NCBI GenBank assembly: GCA_029225565.1
Contig: JAQXWS010000041.1
Coordinates: 1-64,000 of the forward strand
Origin: Eubacteriales bacterium
GTDB lineage: Bacteria > Bacillota > Clostridia > Oscillospirales > Acutalibacteraceae
Reading direction: 5' to 3'
DNA length: 64,000 nucleotides
Shown: in pieces, positions 17,044-26,483 of the stretch
Layout: each line of letters begins with the position of its first letter
Numbering within the stretch: the first letter of the stretch is position 1
Translations under genes and position numbers: made by a program
The notes under the pieces: generated by a model
What the model was told of the DNA's origin: nothing
The model's database searches: none
The model's input: the letters and a program-made list of their open reading frames with translations, nothing else

Positions 17044-18870
17044 GTGCCACACACCTGGGTACCCCATAATGACCAAAAGGCGCCGGTGCTTAAAAACATA
17101 ATATATGGTATAAAAATAATGTTCCGTGCCGACAAAAACATAATACCCGCCGCCGTTATGGAACAAATCAGCGTGTCGCTGTTCGGCCAGTTCGTTCAGG
17201 GCGTTCTCTTCCTCAAGGTACTGTTGACCCTGATAGAGGGCAATGGCACATACCGGGATTTTGTAAAAACGCTGATGGTGTTCCTGGCAGTGGGCATAGC
17301 CAACGAGATTGTGGTAATTGTGTGCGACTATGTGCAGCTCACCGGCCACAAAAAGGTGTTCAAATCCCTAAACAATATGATATTCAAAAAGGCGTCACAG
17401 GTGGATATTTGCTGCTACGAGGACCCCGCCTTTTACGATTCCTACAAAAGAGCCTCCGAGATATTGACGGGTGGTTATTTTTTGGCTTTTTGCTGGGGCA
17501 TATCCTATGTTGTAGCATCGGTAATATCCTTTTTGGCTGTTATCGGCGTGGTAGTGTCCATTGACCCGAAGTATCTGTTGTTCCTGGCACCGGTTGTGCT
17601 GGTTTTTGCAGTAGAGATATACAAGAGCAAGCTGTACTACAAGCGTGATATGGAGATGACCACCAACAACAGAATCAAGGCATATACCCAACGCACCGTA
17701 TTCCTCAAGGATTTTAGCAAGGATATGCGCACCGGCAACATCTTCGGCGTAATGATGGCGGAGCTGGAGGGCGCAGTAAACAGGAATATCAGTATCATCA
17801 AGAACTACGGCATGCGACTGTTCTTTTACAATCTTTTGGGCTCCCTGTTCGGAGAAATTATACCGGTGGTAGGCTCCTACTCCCTGGCGTCGTACCAGTT
17901 TATCACCGGCAACAGTCTGACAATATCCGGCTTTAGCGTGGTACTGTCGTCAATTAATTCCGTGCGCGCCTCCACCATGCAGATTGCCAACAGCCTGGCA
18001 GAACTGAGCAACATGGCGTTGTATTTTCAAAATCTGAGAGAGTTCTTTGAGTACGAGCCCAGGATTACCGACGGCCCGTTGGATGTGCCGGATATGGAGA
18101 GTATTGAGCTGCGCAATGTGTCCTTCAAATACCCCGGTGCAGCCAAGTATTCCCTGCGTAATGTTAACCTAAAAATCAATGCCGGCGAAACTGTGGCGCT
18201 GGTTGGTATCAACGGCGCCGGAAAAACCACATTGGTCAAGCTGCTGCTGAGATTCTATGACCCCGATGAGGGAGAGATATTGTACAACGGCGTCAACATC
18301 AAGGAGTACAATGTGGAGCAATATCGCAAAAAATTCGCCACGGTATTCCAGGATTATCGCACCTTTGCTCTGTCTGTTAACGAAAATGTGCTGTGCCACG
18401 AGTGTGGGGATGACGAGGCGCCCCTGGCTCGGCAGGCTTTGGAGCAGGCAGGTGTGTGGGAAAAAATACAGACACTGCCCCGGGGAGCAGACACGGTGCT
18501 TACCAGGGAATTCGACGATAACGGGGCGGGCCTGTCCGGCGGCGAGGCACAAAAGACCGCCGTTGCCCGTATGTTTGCCCGCCGGTTCGATATAGCCATA
18601 CTGGACGAGCCGTCCTCTGCTCTGGACCCAATTGCAGAATACAATATGTACGAAAATTTGGTAAAAGCAACCCAAAACAAAACGGTGGTATATATTTCGC
18701 ATCGTCTGTCATCTGCCGTACTCAGCGACAAAATATTTGTGCTGGACGGCGGCACCGTCACCGAAAGCGGCTCCCACCAAGAACTGATGGATATGGCAGG
18801 GGAATACTGCAATATGTTCACTCTGCAAGCAAGCTCCTACAACAGAGGGGAGGCGACGGAGAATGAGTAA
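17044..18870 (+). CDS. ABC exporter half (TM domain plus ATPase)
   Basis: Walker A GINGAGKTT, signature LSGGEAQK, Walker B IAILDEP, H-loop; GTG start behind GGGAGG. Confidence 0.9.
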   Translation: MPHTWVPHNDQKAPVLKNIIYGIKIMFRADKNIIPAAVMEQISVSLFGQFVQGVLFLKVLLTLIEGNGTYRDFVKTLMVFLAVGIANEIVVIVCDYVQLTGHKKVFKSLNNMIFKKASQVDICCYEDPAFYDSYKRASEILTGGYFLAFCWGISYVVASVISFLAVIGVVVSIDPKYLLFLAPVVLVFAVEIYKSKLYYKRDMEMTTNNRIKAYTQRTVFLKDFSKDMRTGNIFGVMMAELEGAVNRNISIIKNYGMRLFFYNLLGSLFGEIIPVVGSYSLASYQFITGNSLTISGFSVVLSSINSVRASTMQIANSLAELSNMALYFQNLREFFEYEPRITDGPLDVPDMESIELRNVSFKYPGAAKYSLRNVNLKINAGETVALVGINGAGKTTLVKLLLRFYDPDEGEILYNGVNIKEYNVEQYRKKFATVFQDYRTFALSVNENVLCHECGDDEAPLARQALEQAGVWEKIQTLPRGADTVLTREFDDNGAGLSGGEAQKTAVARMFARRFDIAILDEPSSALDPIAEYNMYENLVKATQNKTVVYISHRLSSAVLSDKIFVLDGGTVTESGSHQELMDMAGEYCNMFTLQASSYNRGEATENE

Positions 18871-20671
18871 GCGTACCAAGGGCCCCGACATCAGAGGCAA
18901 GCACTCCACCTTTAGCAACATAATATACTTCTTGGGCATTATGTTTCGTATTTCACCGTGGCTGGTACTGGGCGAGTGCTTCTGGGGAGCAATCAACAGA
19001 CTGCCCACCAGGATTATATCCGTACTGGGTGTAAAGTATGTAATAGACATTGTGGCATCAGGTGACGACAGACGCAAAATACTGTATGCCGTTATCATCA
19101 TTGCCATTGTGCTGATTGCCGCCCAGGTGCTCAACGGAATATACCGAGAATTCTTTTTTGCTAAAGAAAAAGAAAAGGTGGACAAGGGCTTGTCCCGTCT
19201 TTTGTACAAAAAAGCAAAGTCCCTGGATTTGGAAAACTATGACAATCCGGACTTTTACAACAACTTTATTTTAGTTATCGAGGCATCTGCCGGAGGAATT
19301 ACCGGGGTGCTGGGTATGGTACAGCAGTATGTGGGCGAGCTTATATCGCTGATTACAATATGCTCCATCATACTGACCATAGACCCGATATGCCTGGCTA
19401 TTGTTGGGGGAATTGTGGTCATCTTTACTCCCATCAGCAATGTGATAGGCAAGCTGCAGGCACAGCGCCAAATCGATAACAACCGACTCCACCGCCGCGC
19501 CGACTACTTTGCACGAATATTCTACCTCCAGGATTACGCAAAGGAGATTAGGATGAACGACATCCGCCCCCTGCTGATGAAAAGATACAATCAGGCCGCT
19601 GACGATGTAATCCGCAACCAAAAGAAATATGTTGGCAAGATTGATTTTATCTACTTCTTTCAGGAATTGGGCGTCCAGGTAGTGGGATTTATGCTGTTAC
19701 TGCCGCTGTATCTGGGCTACTGCGTGCTGCAAAAGGGCACTCTGTCACCGGGTGATTTTGTTGCCACATTTAACGGCGCATTCCAGATTGCCACATCGTT
19801 CTCCTTTTTGACGGTGGGCGTGGTTCGCACCTTTTCAGAGCGTGCCAGACTGATAGAAAAATATCGGGAGTTCCTGTCCAGGGATAAAAAAATAAATGAC
19901 GGCGACGCCACAGCCGTCCTCACCGAGCCAAAGGAAATAAAGCTTAACAATGTGTCCTTTACCTATCCCGGCAACGACTCTCCGACCCTGAAGAATATCA
20001 ATATGACCCTCCACCCAAGAGAAAAAATTGCCTTGGTGGGCTATAACGGAGCCGGCAAAACCACGCTGACCAATCTGCTTTTGCGACTGTATGATGTTAC
20101 CGACGGCAGTATCACCGTTGACGGCTGTGATATTCGCGATGTGACGGTAAAATCACACAGGGACAGGTTTGCCGCCGTGTTTCAGGATTTTCAGATTTTT
20201 GCCGCCACTCTGGGCGAAAATGTTGCAATGGACACAAAATATGACAACAAGGCTGTAACCAACGCTCTGCGCCACAGCGGATATACCAAGGAGTTGCCCA
20301 ACGGGCCGGACACCGTCCTGCTGCGAGAATTCGATGACGACGGCGTAATGATGTCCGGCGGAGAAAGCCAAAAGGTGGCTATCGCACGAGCGTTTTACAA
20401 AAACTGTCCTTATATTATTTTGGACGAGCCGTCTGCCAATCTTGACCCTGTGGCAGAATACAATCTCAATCGGGCAATGATAGAGGCCGCCCAAAACAAG
20501 ACGGTAATATTCATTTCCCACCGTCTGTCCACCACAGTCAACGCCGACCGTATATTTGTTATGGAAAACGGCGAGATTATCGAGGAGGGCAGTCACAGTC
20601 AATTGATGGAAAAGGACGGCACATACGCATATATGTTCCGCCTCCAGGCAGAAAAATACCAAAACGAATAA
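18863..20671 (+). CDS. ABC exporter half (TM domain plus ATPase)
   Basis: Walker A GYNGAGKTT, signature MSGGESQK, Walker B IILDEP; overlaps preceding gene by 8 bp. Confidence 0.9.
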   Translation: MSKRTKGPDIRGKHSTFSNIIYFLGIMFRISPWLVLGECFWGAINRLPTRIISVLGVKYVIDIVASGDDRRKILYAVIIIAIVLIAAQVLNGIYREFFFAKEKEKVDKGLSRLLYKKAKSLDLENYDNPDFYNNFILVIEASAGGITGVLGMVQQYVGELISLITICSIILTIDPICLAIVGGIVVIFTPISNVIGKLQAQRQIDNNRLHRRADYFARIFYLQDYAKEIRMNDIRPLLMKRYNQAADDVIRNQKKYVGKIDFIYFFQELGVQVVGFMLLLPLYLGYCVLQKGTLSPGDFVATFNGAFQIATSFSFLTVGVVRTFSERARLIEKYREFLSRDKKINDGDATAVLTEPKEIKLNNVSFTYPGNDSPTLKNINMTLHPREKIALVGYNGAGKTTLTNLLLRLYDVTDGSITVDGCDIRDVTVKSHRDRFAAVFQDFQIFAATLGENVAMDTKYDNKAVTNALRHSGYTKELPNGPDTVLLREFDDDGVMMSGGESQKVAIARAFYKNCPYIILDEPSANLDPVAEYNLNRAMIEAAQNKTVIFISHRLSTTVNADRIFVMENGEIIEEGSHSQLMEKDGTYAYMFRLQAEKYQNE

Positions 20672-20747
20672 TAATCTCCTAAGCCGATTACGGCACCCCT
20701 TTGCACAAGGGGGGGCGAAGATGGCTGCCCCCCGGTCTTGCAAAAAC

Positions 20748-20776
20748 TTGCAAAACGGGTAAAATAATGGTATAAT
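20748..20776 (+). promoter_or_regulatory. Sigma-A type promoter
   Basis: TTGCAA, 17-nt spacer, TATAAT. Confidence 0.6.
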
Positions 20777-20806
20777 TATAATATAATATAGCAAGGAGAT
20801 GATGGT

Positions 20807-22129
20807 ATGAAAAGGATATTTAGTGTTATGCTGGCAATGATGATGCTGGTCACCTGCTGGGCAATCCCCACAACAGCCGACGCGGCCACCAATTACAAGG
20901 TATCATTGTACGGCACATACAACCAAACAGAGGGACGCAAGGTTCTCGCTTTAGTAAACAGTATGCGTACCTCCTCCACCGACGCCTGGTACTGGAACAA
21001 GGACGGCACAAAGCACAGATGCAAAAATCTGTCCGCCCTAAAGTACGACTACGCGCTGGAAAAGATTGCAATCCAGCGTGCCGCAGAGATTGCGCTGTAC
21101 TACTCCCATACCAGACCCAACAACACCTCCTGGAGCGATATTTACGAAAAAGGCGAGATAGGCGAAGAATATAATTGGATGGTCATTGGCGAAAATATTG
21201 CCTGCGGCACCTCAAATCTTATGAACACCGCAAAGCAGGTAAATGACGCGTGGCGCGAGGACGACGAAGACTATGCCGGCCAGGGTCACCGCCGCAATAT
21301 GCTGAGCAGCAAATTCAATGCCATGGCAATAGGTCATGTGGTATATAACGGCTGTCACTACTGGGTGGAGCTGTTCTCCGACACGGTAAACAGTAGCAAA
21401 TCCACCACAGCCAACAACAGCAGCACAAAAAAGACGGTCAGGCTGTACTCCGGCTTTATCACCGGCAAAACTATTCTTTCCCAGAGCGTTGCCAATGTTG
21501 AGGCGGTAGAAAAGCGTACTCTTCCGTCTGCAAAAATGAAGATAACAACCTCCGGCGGATGGAACAGGGATATGACGGTATATGCCACTCCAACCTCCGC
21601 ATCCAGCTACAACACCTCCATTGCCAAGATTGAGGGCAGCTATCTGCGGGGCGTTGCCAAGGGCAACACCAATATCGGCGTAAAGGCTCTGGGCACCACA
21701 GTAAAGATTCCCGTAACCGTTACAAAGAATCATAGCTACAAAAAGACGGTGATTGCACCGACTTATGTTGCCCGGGGATACACAAAGTTTACCTGTACCA
21801 AATGCGGCAAGATTTATAAGGATTACTACACAGCCAAGAAAAAGCTGTCTGTACCCGGCAGCGTTTCCCTGGCGGCAAAAACAAAGGCTCTGCGCGTTAC
21901 CTACAAAAAGGTGAGCGCCGCATCCGGTTACCAAATCAAATACAGCAGGTACAGCTCATTTTCTTCCTACAAGACAGTCAAGGTGTCCGGCGCATCATCG
22001 GTATCCAAGACCATCGGCAGCCTGACTTCAGGTAAGAGGTATTATGTAAAGGTGCGCGCCTATAAGGTGCAGAACGGCAAAACAGCGTACTCCTCCTGGA
22101 GTGGCTACAAGTCCGTAGTGGTAAAATAA
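20807..22129 (+). CDS. Secreted CAP (SCP/PR-1) domain protein with C-terminal Fn3-like module
   Basis: Signal peptide; HTRPNNTSW, IGENIACG, GQGHRRNMLSSKFNAMAIGHVV; QIKYSRYSSFSSYKTVKVSG...KRYYVKVRAYK. Confidence 0.88.
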   Translation: MKRIFSVMLAMMMLVTCWAIPTTADAATNYKVSLYGTYNQTEGRKVLALVNSMRTSSTDAWYWNKDGTKHRCKNLSALKYDYALEKIAIQRAAEIALYYSHTRPNNTSWSDIYEKGEIGEEYNWMVIGENIACGTSNLMNTAKQVNDAWREDDEDYAGQGHRRNMLSSKFNAMAIGHVVYNGCHYWVELFSDTVNSSKSTTANNSSTKKTVRLYSGFITGKTILSQSVANVEAVEKRTLPSAKMKITTSGGWNRDMTVYATPTSASSYNTSIAKIEGSYLRGVAKGNTNIGVKALGTTVKIPVTVTKNHSYKKTVIAPTYVARGYTKFTCTKCGKIYKDYYTAKKKLSVPGSVSLAAKTKALRVTYKKVSAASGYQIKYSRYSSFSSYKTVKVSGASSVSKTIGSLTSGKRYYVKVRAYKVQNGKTAYSSWSGYKSVVVK

Positions 22130-22172
22130 GACCCGCACCCCTTTACCCCAACATTTGACATAGAGCCAAAAG

Positions 22173-22210
22173 AAATAAACCGAGCAGACAAAAGCCTACT
22201 CGGTTTATTT
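22173..22210. terminator. Hairpin terminator
   Basis: aaataaaccgag...ctcggtttattt. Confidence 0.65.
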
Positions 22211-22226
22211 GGTGGAAGAGGGTGGA
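22204..22226 (-). repeat. Partial duplication of tRNA-Tyr 3' end
   Basis: tttatttggtggaagagggtgga, identical to 22352-22374 at the 3' end of tRNA-Tyr. Confidence 0.75.
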
Positions 22227-22357
22227 CTCGAGCTTCGCTCGAGAGTTCGCTTGCTTACGCAAGCCGTCGCATTTATAGATTTGTGGTTCGAATCCACCAA
22301 TTTTAGAATTCAAATAGAAAAAACAAAAAGCACCCACGAAAGTGATTGCCTTTTATT

Positions 22358-22442
22358 TGGTGGAAGAGGGTGGATTCGAACCACCGAAGTCGTTGACGTC
22401 AGATTTACAGTCTGATCCCTTTGGCCACTCGGGAACTCTTCC
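22358..22442 (-). tRNA. tRNA-Tyr (GTA)
   Basis: GGAAGAGTTCCCGAGTGGCCAAAGGGATCAGACTGTAAATCTGACGTCAACGACTTCGGTGGTTCGAATCCACCCTCTTCCACCA; class II variable arm; encoded CCA. Confidence 0.95.
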
Positions 22443-22449
22443 ATTTACT

Positions 22450-22525
22450 TGGAGCTGGTGAACGGACTTGAACCCCTGACCTGCTGATTACAAATCAGCT
22501 GCTCTACCAACTGAGCTACACCAGC
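22450..22525 (-). tRNA. tRNA-Thr (TGT)
   Basis: GCTGGTGTAGCTCAGTTGGTAGAGCAGCTGATTTGTAATCAGCAGGTCAGGGGTTCAAGTCCGTTCACCAGCTCCA. Confidence 0.95.
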
Positions 22526-22638
22526 ATCTCTCCAATGCCTTAATAATATATCATAAGTTTTTTGCATAGTCAAGGGTTTTTTGAAATTTTTTCTGCAATA
22601 TCAGTTGCGTTGCATAATATATGAATGAGGTGATTTTT

Positions 22639-24462
22639 ATGTGTGGTATTGCAGGAATACTTAGTGACAGCATTGACCTAAGGGGCGAAAGGGAGACCGT
22701 GTGGCGAATCAGCAATTCCCTGCGCTCCCGCGGACCGGACGCAAGAGGGGAGTATATCGACCGTGATGTGGCTCTGATTCATCGGCGGTTGTCGGTTATT
22801 GACCCCGTAAACGGCGCACAGCCAATGGCCTTTGGCAAGTACGTGATAGTCTATAACGGCGAGCTGTACAATACCGACGAGGTGCGCCGAGAGCTGATGG
22901 AGCTGGGATATATATTTGATACCCGGTGCGACACCGAGGTAGTGCTGAAGGCCTTTCATTTTTGGCGTGAGGAGAGCGCCAAGAGGCTCAACGGCATATT
23001 CGCCTATGCCATATATGATACGCAGGACAAGGAACTGTTTTTGTGTCGGGACAGAATTGGCGTCAAGCCGCTGTATTATTCTGCCGCCGGTAAAAAATTC
23101 AGTTTTGCCTCCCGTATTGAGAGCTTGCTGTATGTGGACGGAGTGGAGCCGGTGTGCGACAGGCAGGGGCTCAACGAGATATTTATGCTGGGGCCTGCCG
23201 GCACCATAGGCAAAACCGTGTTCAGGGACATTATGGAGCTTCCGCCTGCGTCATACCTGTACTATTCCCACGGCAGGATAAAAACCGACAGGTACTGGGA
23301 GCTGACGGCAAGGGAGTTTACCGACAACTGTGTTCAGGCTCAGGAGCATACTCACTGCCTTGTTACGGACGCAATCACCCGCCAGCTGGTTAGTGATGTG
23401 CCGGTGTGCACATTTTTGAGTGGTGGGTTGGACAGCTCCATAATATCCAAGGTGGCGTCGGACTATTTTGCCGACCGGGGAGAGAGGCTAAACACATATT
23501 CGGTGGATTATGTGGACAATGACAAGTATTTTACCTCCAGCGTGTTCCAGCCCAATAAGGACTCGGACTATATCAACCTTATTGCCGACTATATCGGCTC
23601 GGACCATCACAATGTGGTGCTGTCCAACAGCGCCGTGGCAGACGCGCTGATAGATTCTGCCCTGGCACGCAATACACCGGGCTTTGCTGATGTGGACAGC
23701 AGTCTGCTGCTGTTTTGCAAGGAGGTTAAGCGCAATTACACCGTTGCCCTCAGCGGCGAATGTGCAGACGAAATCTTTGGCGGTTACCCCTGGTATCATA
23801 GGGAGGAGATACTGTTTGAGGAGACCTTCCCATGGTCACGCACAACAAATGTGCGCCGAGGATTGCTTAGGGACGGATTTTTGCCGGAGGGAGAGGAGTA
23901 TGCACATAGCGCATATCTGGACACCGTAGCCGCAGTCAGCAGTCTTGATACCGACACTCCGTTGGAGAAACGAATGAGAGAAATGTTTGTTCTGAATCTG
24001 AACTGGTTTATGCAAACGCTGTTGGTACGCAAGGATGTGATGAGCATGGAGTCATCGTTGGAGGTGCGGGTGCCGTTTTGTGACTATCGTATTGTGGAGT
24101 ATGCCTACAATATGCCCTGGGCAATCAAGTCCTACAATAATCGGGAAAAGGGAATACTGCGCAAGGCCTTTGAAAACCAATTGCCGGAAATAATCACATG
24201 GCGAAAAAAGAGCCCATACCCAAAAACCCACAACCCGGTTTACCTACAATGCGTCAGGAATATGGCGGCCGCTGTTCTTGAGGACAAAGCCAGCCCCCTG
24301 TGGGATATGGTGAATCCTCAGTCGGTAAAGGACCTGATTGACAATCCCGATACCCTGTCCGAGCCATGGTACGGTCAGCTGATGCGGGGTCCCCAGGTGC
24401 TGGCATATATTGTGCAGATATATGCGTGGATGAAAAAATATGATGTGGATATAAGATATTGA
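22639..24462 (+). CDS. asnB: Asparagine synthase (glutamine-hydrolysing)
   Basis: MCGIAGIL N-terminal Ntn nucleophile, RGPDARGEY, FLSGGLDSSIIS, SGECADEIFGGYPWY. Confidence 0.95.
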   Translation: MCGIAGILSDSIDLRGERETVWRISNSLRSRGPDARGEYIDRDVALIHRRLSVIDPVNGAQPMAFGKYVIVYNGELYNTDEVRRELMELGYIFDTRCDTEVVLKAFHFWREESAKRLNGIFAYAIYDTQDKELFLCRDRIGVKPLYYSAAGKKFSFASRIESLLYVDGVEPVCDRQGLNEIFMLGPAGTIGKTVFRDIMELPPASYLYYSHGRIKTDRYWELTAREFTDNCVQAQEHTHCLVTDAITRQLVSDVPVCTFLSGGLDSSIISKVASDYFADRGERLNTYSVDYVDNDKYFTSSVFQPNKDSDYINLIADYIGSDHHNVVLSNSAVADALIDSALARNTPGFADVDSSLLLFCKEVKRNYTVALSGECADEIFGGYPWYHREEILFEETFPWSRTTNVRRGLLRDGFLPEGEEYAHSAYLDTVAAVSSLDTDTPLEKRMREMFVLNLNWFMQTLLVRKDVMSMESSLEVRVPFCDYRIVEYAYNMPWAIKSYNNREKGILRKAFENQLPEIITWRKKSPYPKTHNPVYLQCVRNMAAAVLEDKASPLWDMVNPQSVKDLIDNPDTLSEPWYGQLMRGPQVLAYIVQIYAWMKKYDVDIRY

Positions 24463-24543
24463 GCAGTTGTTCACAATTTTTGTCTATACTTTTATTTGCG
24501 GCAATGGTATAATACACTTATCAAATGGCAGAGGACTGTGTGT

Positions 24544-25299
24544 ATGACCAACTCGGAGTATATAAAGGCGATTGATATGCGTCGCAGCCGCCGCACCTAT
24601 CGCAACAAACCCCTGGAGCCGGAGGTAATGGATGTTATCCGCCGTATGGTGGACGCCGTCAATGAGGAAAGCGGACTTAATTTTAAGTTCGTTGAGGACG
24701 GCACACCCGCCTTTCGCATATTTGGGGGCAAGTTCAGTATGATAGCCGTATGCGGCGATAATACCCAAAAGGCAAGGGAAAGCTGTGGGTATTTTGGGGA
24801 GAGTATTGTGCTGCAATGTGTGTACCACGGCCTGGGCACATGCTGGGTGTCCGGCACCTACAATGAGAACAAGGTGTACCAGATGGTCAATATTCCCAAC
24901 GAACAGCGACTGTATGCCGTCATCACCATCGGTTATGTCAAGGACAGCCTCAGCCTGTTGGAAAAAACCATGTATAACGCCACCCACAAAAAGAATAAGC
25001 CGTACCAGCTTATGTTCAGCGTCTGTGACGAAAAGCTGCCTGACGATATTGTATATGCCATGCAGCTGGTGGAGAAAGCACCCTCCGCTGTCAATCGCAG
25101 GCCCGTGGATTTTAAGTACGAGGACGGTGTTGTCAGCGGCTCGGTAAAAGAGCCCTACAGCGATATGTCGGTGGATTTTGGCATCGCAAAGCTGCATTTT
25201 GCCATAGGCATGCGCAGTATGGGCGTTGTGGGTAGCTGGAATACAGAAAACAAATTTATTATTACCAAGACCGAAACGCAGGAGGATAATCATGAGTGA
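24544..25299 (+). CDS. Nitroreductase family protein
   Basis: RRSRRTYRNKPLEPEV, GESIVLQCVYHGLGTCWVSG, EKAPSAVNRRPVDF. Confidence 0.85.
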   Translation: MTNSEYIKAIDMRRSRRTYRNKPLEPEVMDVIRRMVDAVNEESGLNFKFVEDGTPAFRIFGGKFSMIAVCGDNTQKARESCGYFGESIVLQCVYHGLGTCWVSGTYNENKVYQMVNIPNEQRLYAVITIGYVKDSLSLLEKTMYNATHKKNKPYQLMFSVCDEKLPDDIVYAMQLVEKAPSAVNRRPVDFKYEDGVVSGSVKEPYSDMSVDFGIAKLHFAIGMRSMGVVGSWNTENKFIITKTETQEDNHE

Positions 25300-26176
25300 T
25301 ACAGTAGTAAGCAAAAAGAAGTGGTCAAAGAAAAAGAAAATATTGGTGATAGTGCTGAGCATAGTGGGTTTTTTGCTGGCAGCCACCCTTTGCACCGGCA
25401 TCGGCGTGCTGAATTGGTACTGCAAGACCGTGGATTACAATATCGTATCCGCACACAAAATTATGACCGAGGATGTTCACTTGATTGCTCATCGCGGCTT
25501 TCGTGCCAAGGCGCCGGAGAATACCGCCCCTGCCTTTGAGTTTGCCGGTCAGGCAGGCTATTGGGGCGCCGAGTGCGATACATACCGTACCAAGGACGGA
25601 GTGTGGGTTGTACAGCACGACTCCAATACCTACCGTATGATGGATAGCGCTCGGTTTGTTGAAAAAACCACATTTGACAAGCTGCTGAAGGACAATACCG
25701 ACAACGGCAACAATATCGAGAATTACAAGGAACTTAAGATTTGTACGCTGGACAAATACCTGGAGATTTGCGAGCAGTATAATATGACCGCAGTAATTGA
25801 GCTGAAGGGCAAAAACAATACGGAGCATTACGACGAGATTGTTGCCTTGACAGACAAGCACGACTGCAAGGTGGTGTATATCTCCTTCCACAGAGAGGCG
25901 CTGGAGGCTATGCGCAAGCTGTCTGCTGACCAGATGTTTTATCTGGTTCATGAGATTACCGTGGACGATATAATTTTCGCCAAGGATTTGGGCAGCTGCG
26001 GTATCGACTTTAACGCTGCTGAGGAAAAGAATTTTGAAGACGACGCAGCGATTATCAAAAAGTGCCAGGAAAGCAAGCTGGAGCTGGGCGCATGGACAAT
26101 CGACGACCCGGACGTTATGAAAAAGTGCATTGACCTGGGAGTAACCTACATCACCACAAATTGCATAACAAATTAG
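25292..26176 (+). CDS. Membrane-anchored glycerophosphodiester phosphodiesterase
   Basis: LIAHRGFRAKAPENTAPAFEFA, GAECDTYRTKDGVWVVQHD; N-terminal TM. Confidence 0.9.
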   Translation: MSDTVVSKKKWSKKKKILVIVLSIVGFLLAATLCTGIGVLNWYCKTVDYNIVSAHKIMTEDVHLIAHRGFRAKAPENTAPAFEFAGQAGYWGAECDTYRTKDGVWVVQHDSNTYRMMDSARFVEKTTFDKLLKDNTDNGNNIENYKELKICTLDKYLEICEQYNMTAVIELKGKNNTEHYDEIVALTDKHDCKVVYISFHREALEAMRKLSADQMFYLVHEITVDDIIFAKDLGSCGIDFNAAEEKNFEDDAAIIKKCQESKLELGAWTIDDPDVMKKCIDLGVTYITTNCITN

Positions 26177-26184
26177 TATATGTC

Positions 26185-26231
26185 AAAAAAGGGGCTGTAA
26201 AAAAACTGAAAGTTTTTACAGCCCCTTTTTA
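26185..26231 (+). terminator. Strong intrinsic terminator after GDPD gene
   Basis: aaaaaaggggctgtaaaaaaactgaaagtttttacagccccttttt. Confidence 0.85.
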
Positions 26232-26257
26232 GGGGGATAGGAAAAAAGATGCAGAAC

Positions 26258-26344
26258 GGACAAATCGAGCAAAAACAAGGCTTCAGGCTTGTTTTTGTTT
26301 GCCCGAAGGCGTACAAAGGTACGTCGAGTGGCGAGATTTGTTCG
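26258..26344. repeat. Structured intergenic repeat, copy B
   Basis: caaatcgag...gcgagatttg closing stem, aaaacaaggcttcaggcttgtttt hairpin, cgaaggcgtacaaaggtacgtcga core related to 68-124. Confidence 0.5.
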
Positions 26345-26346
26345 TA

Positions 26347-26448
26347 GCATAAAACTCAAATTTTTAAACAACTTTGTTTTCTCATTGTTTTAGGGGTTCT
26401 TACAGGTATCTGTCCTGCAGGAACCCCTTGATTTATATTGTTTTATGC
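26347..26448. other. Composite stem-loop element
   Basis: gcataaaac (26347-26355) pairs with gttttatgc (26440-26448), enclosing aggggttc..cagg..cctg..gaacccct. Confidence 0.45.
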
Positions 26449-26483
26449 GGTCTGCGCTTTTTTTACATCCCCTTTTTGCAAGT

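Noticed and set aside
16991-17044. Possible small RiPP precursor between the AKR and ABC exporter genes
   Set aside because: Gap is only about 30 nt and contains an RBS but no room for a precursor ORF.
24484-25425. 313-aa minus ORF opposite nitroreductase
   Set aside because: Shadow ORF spanning two sense genes.
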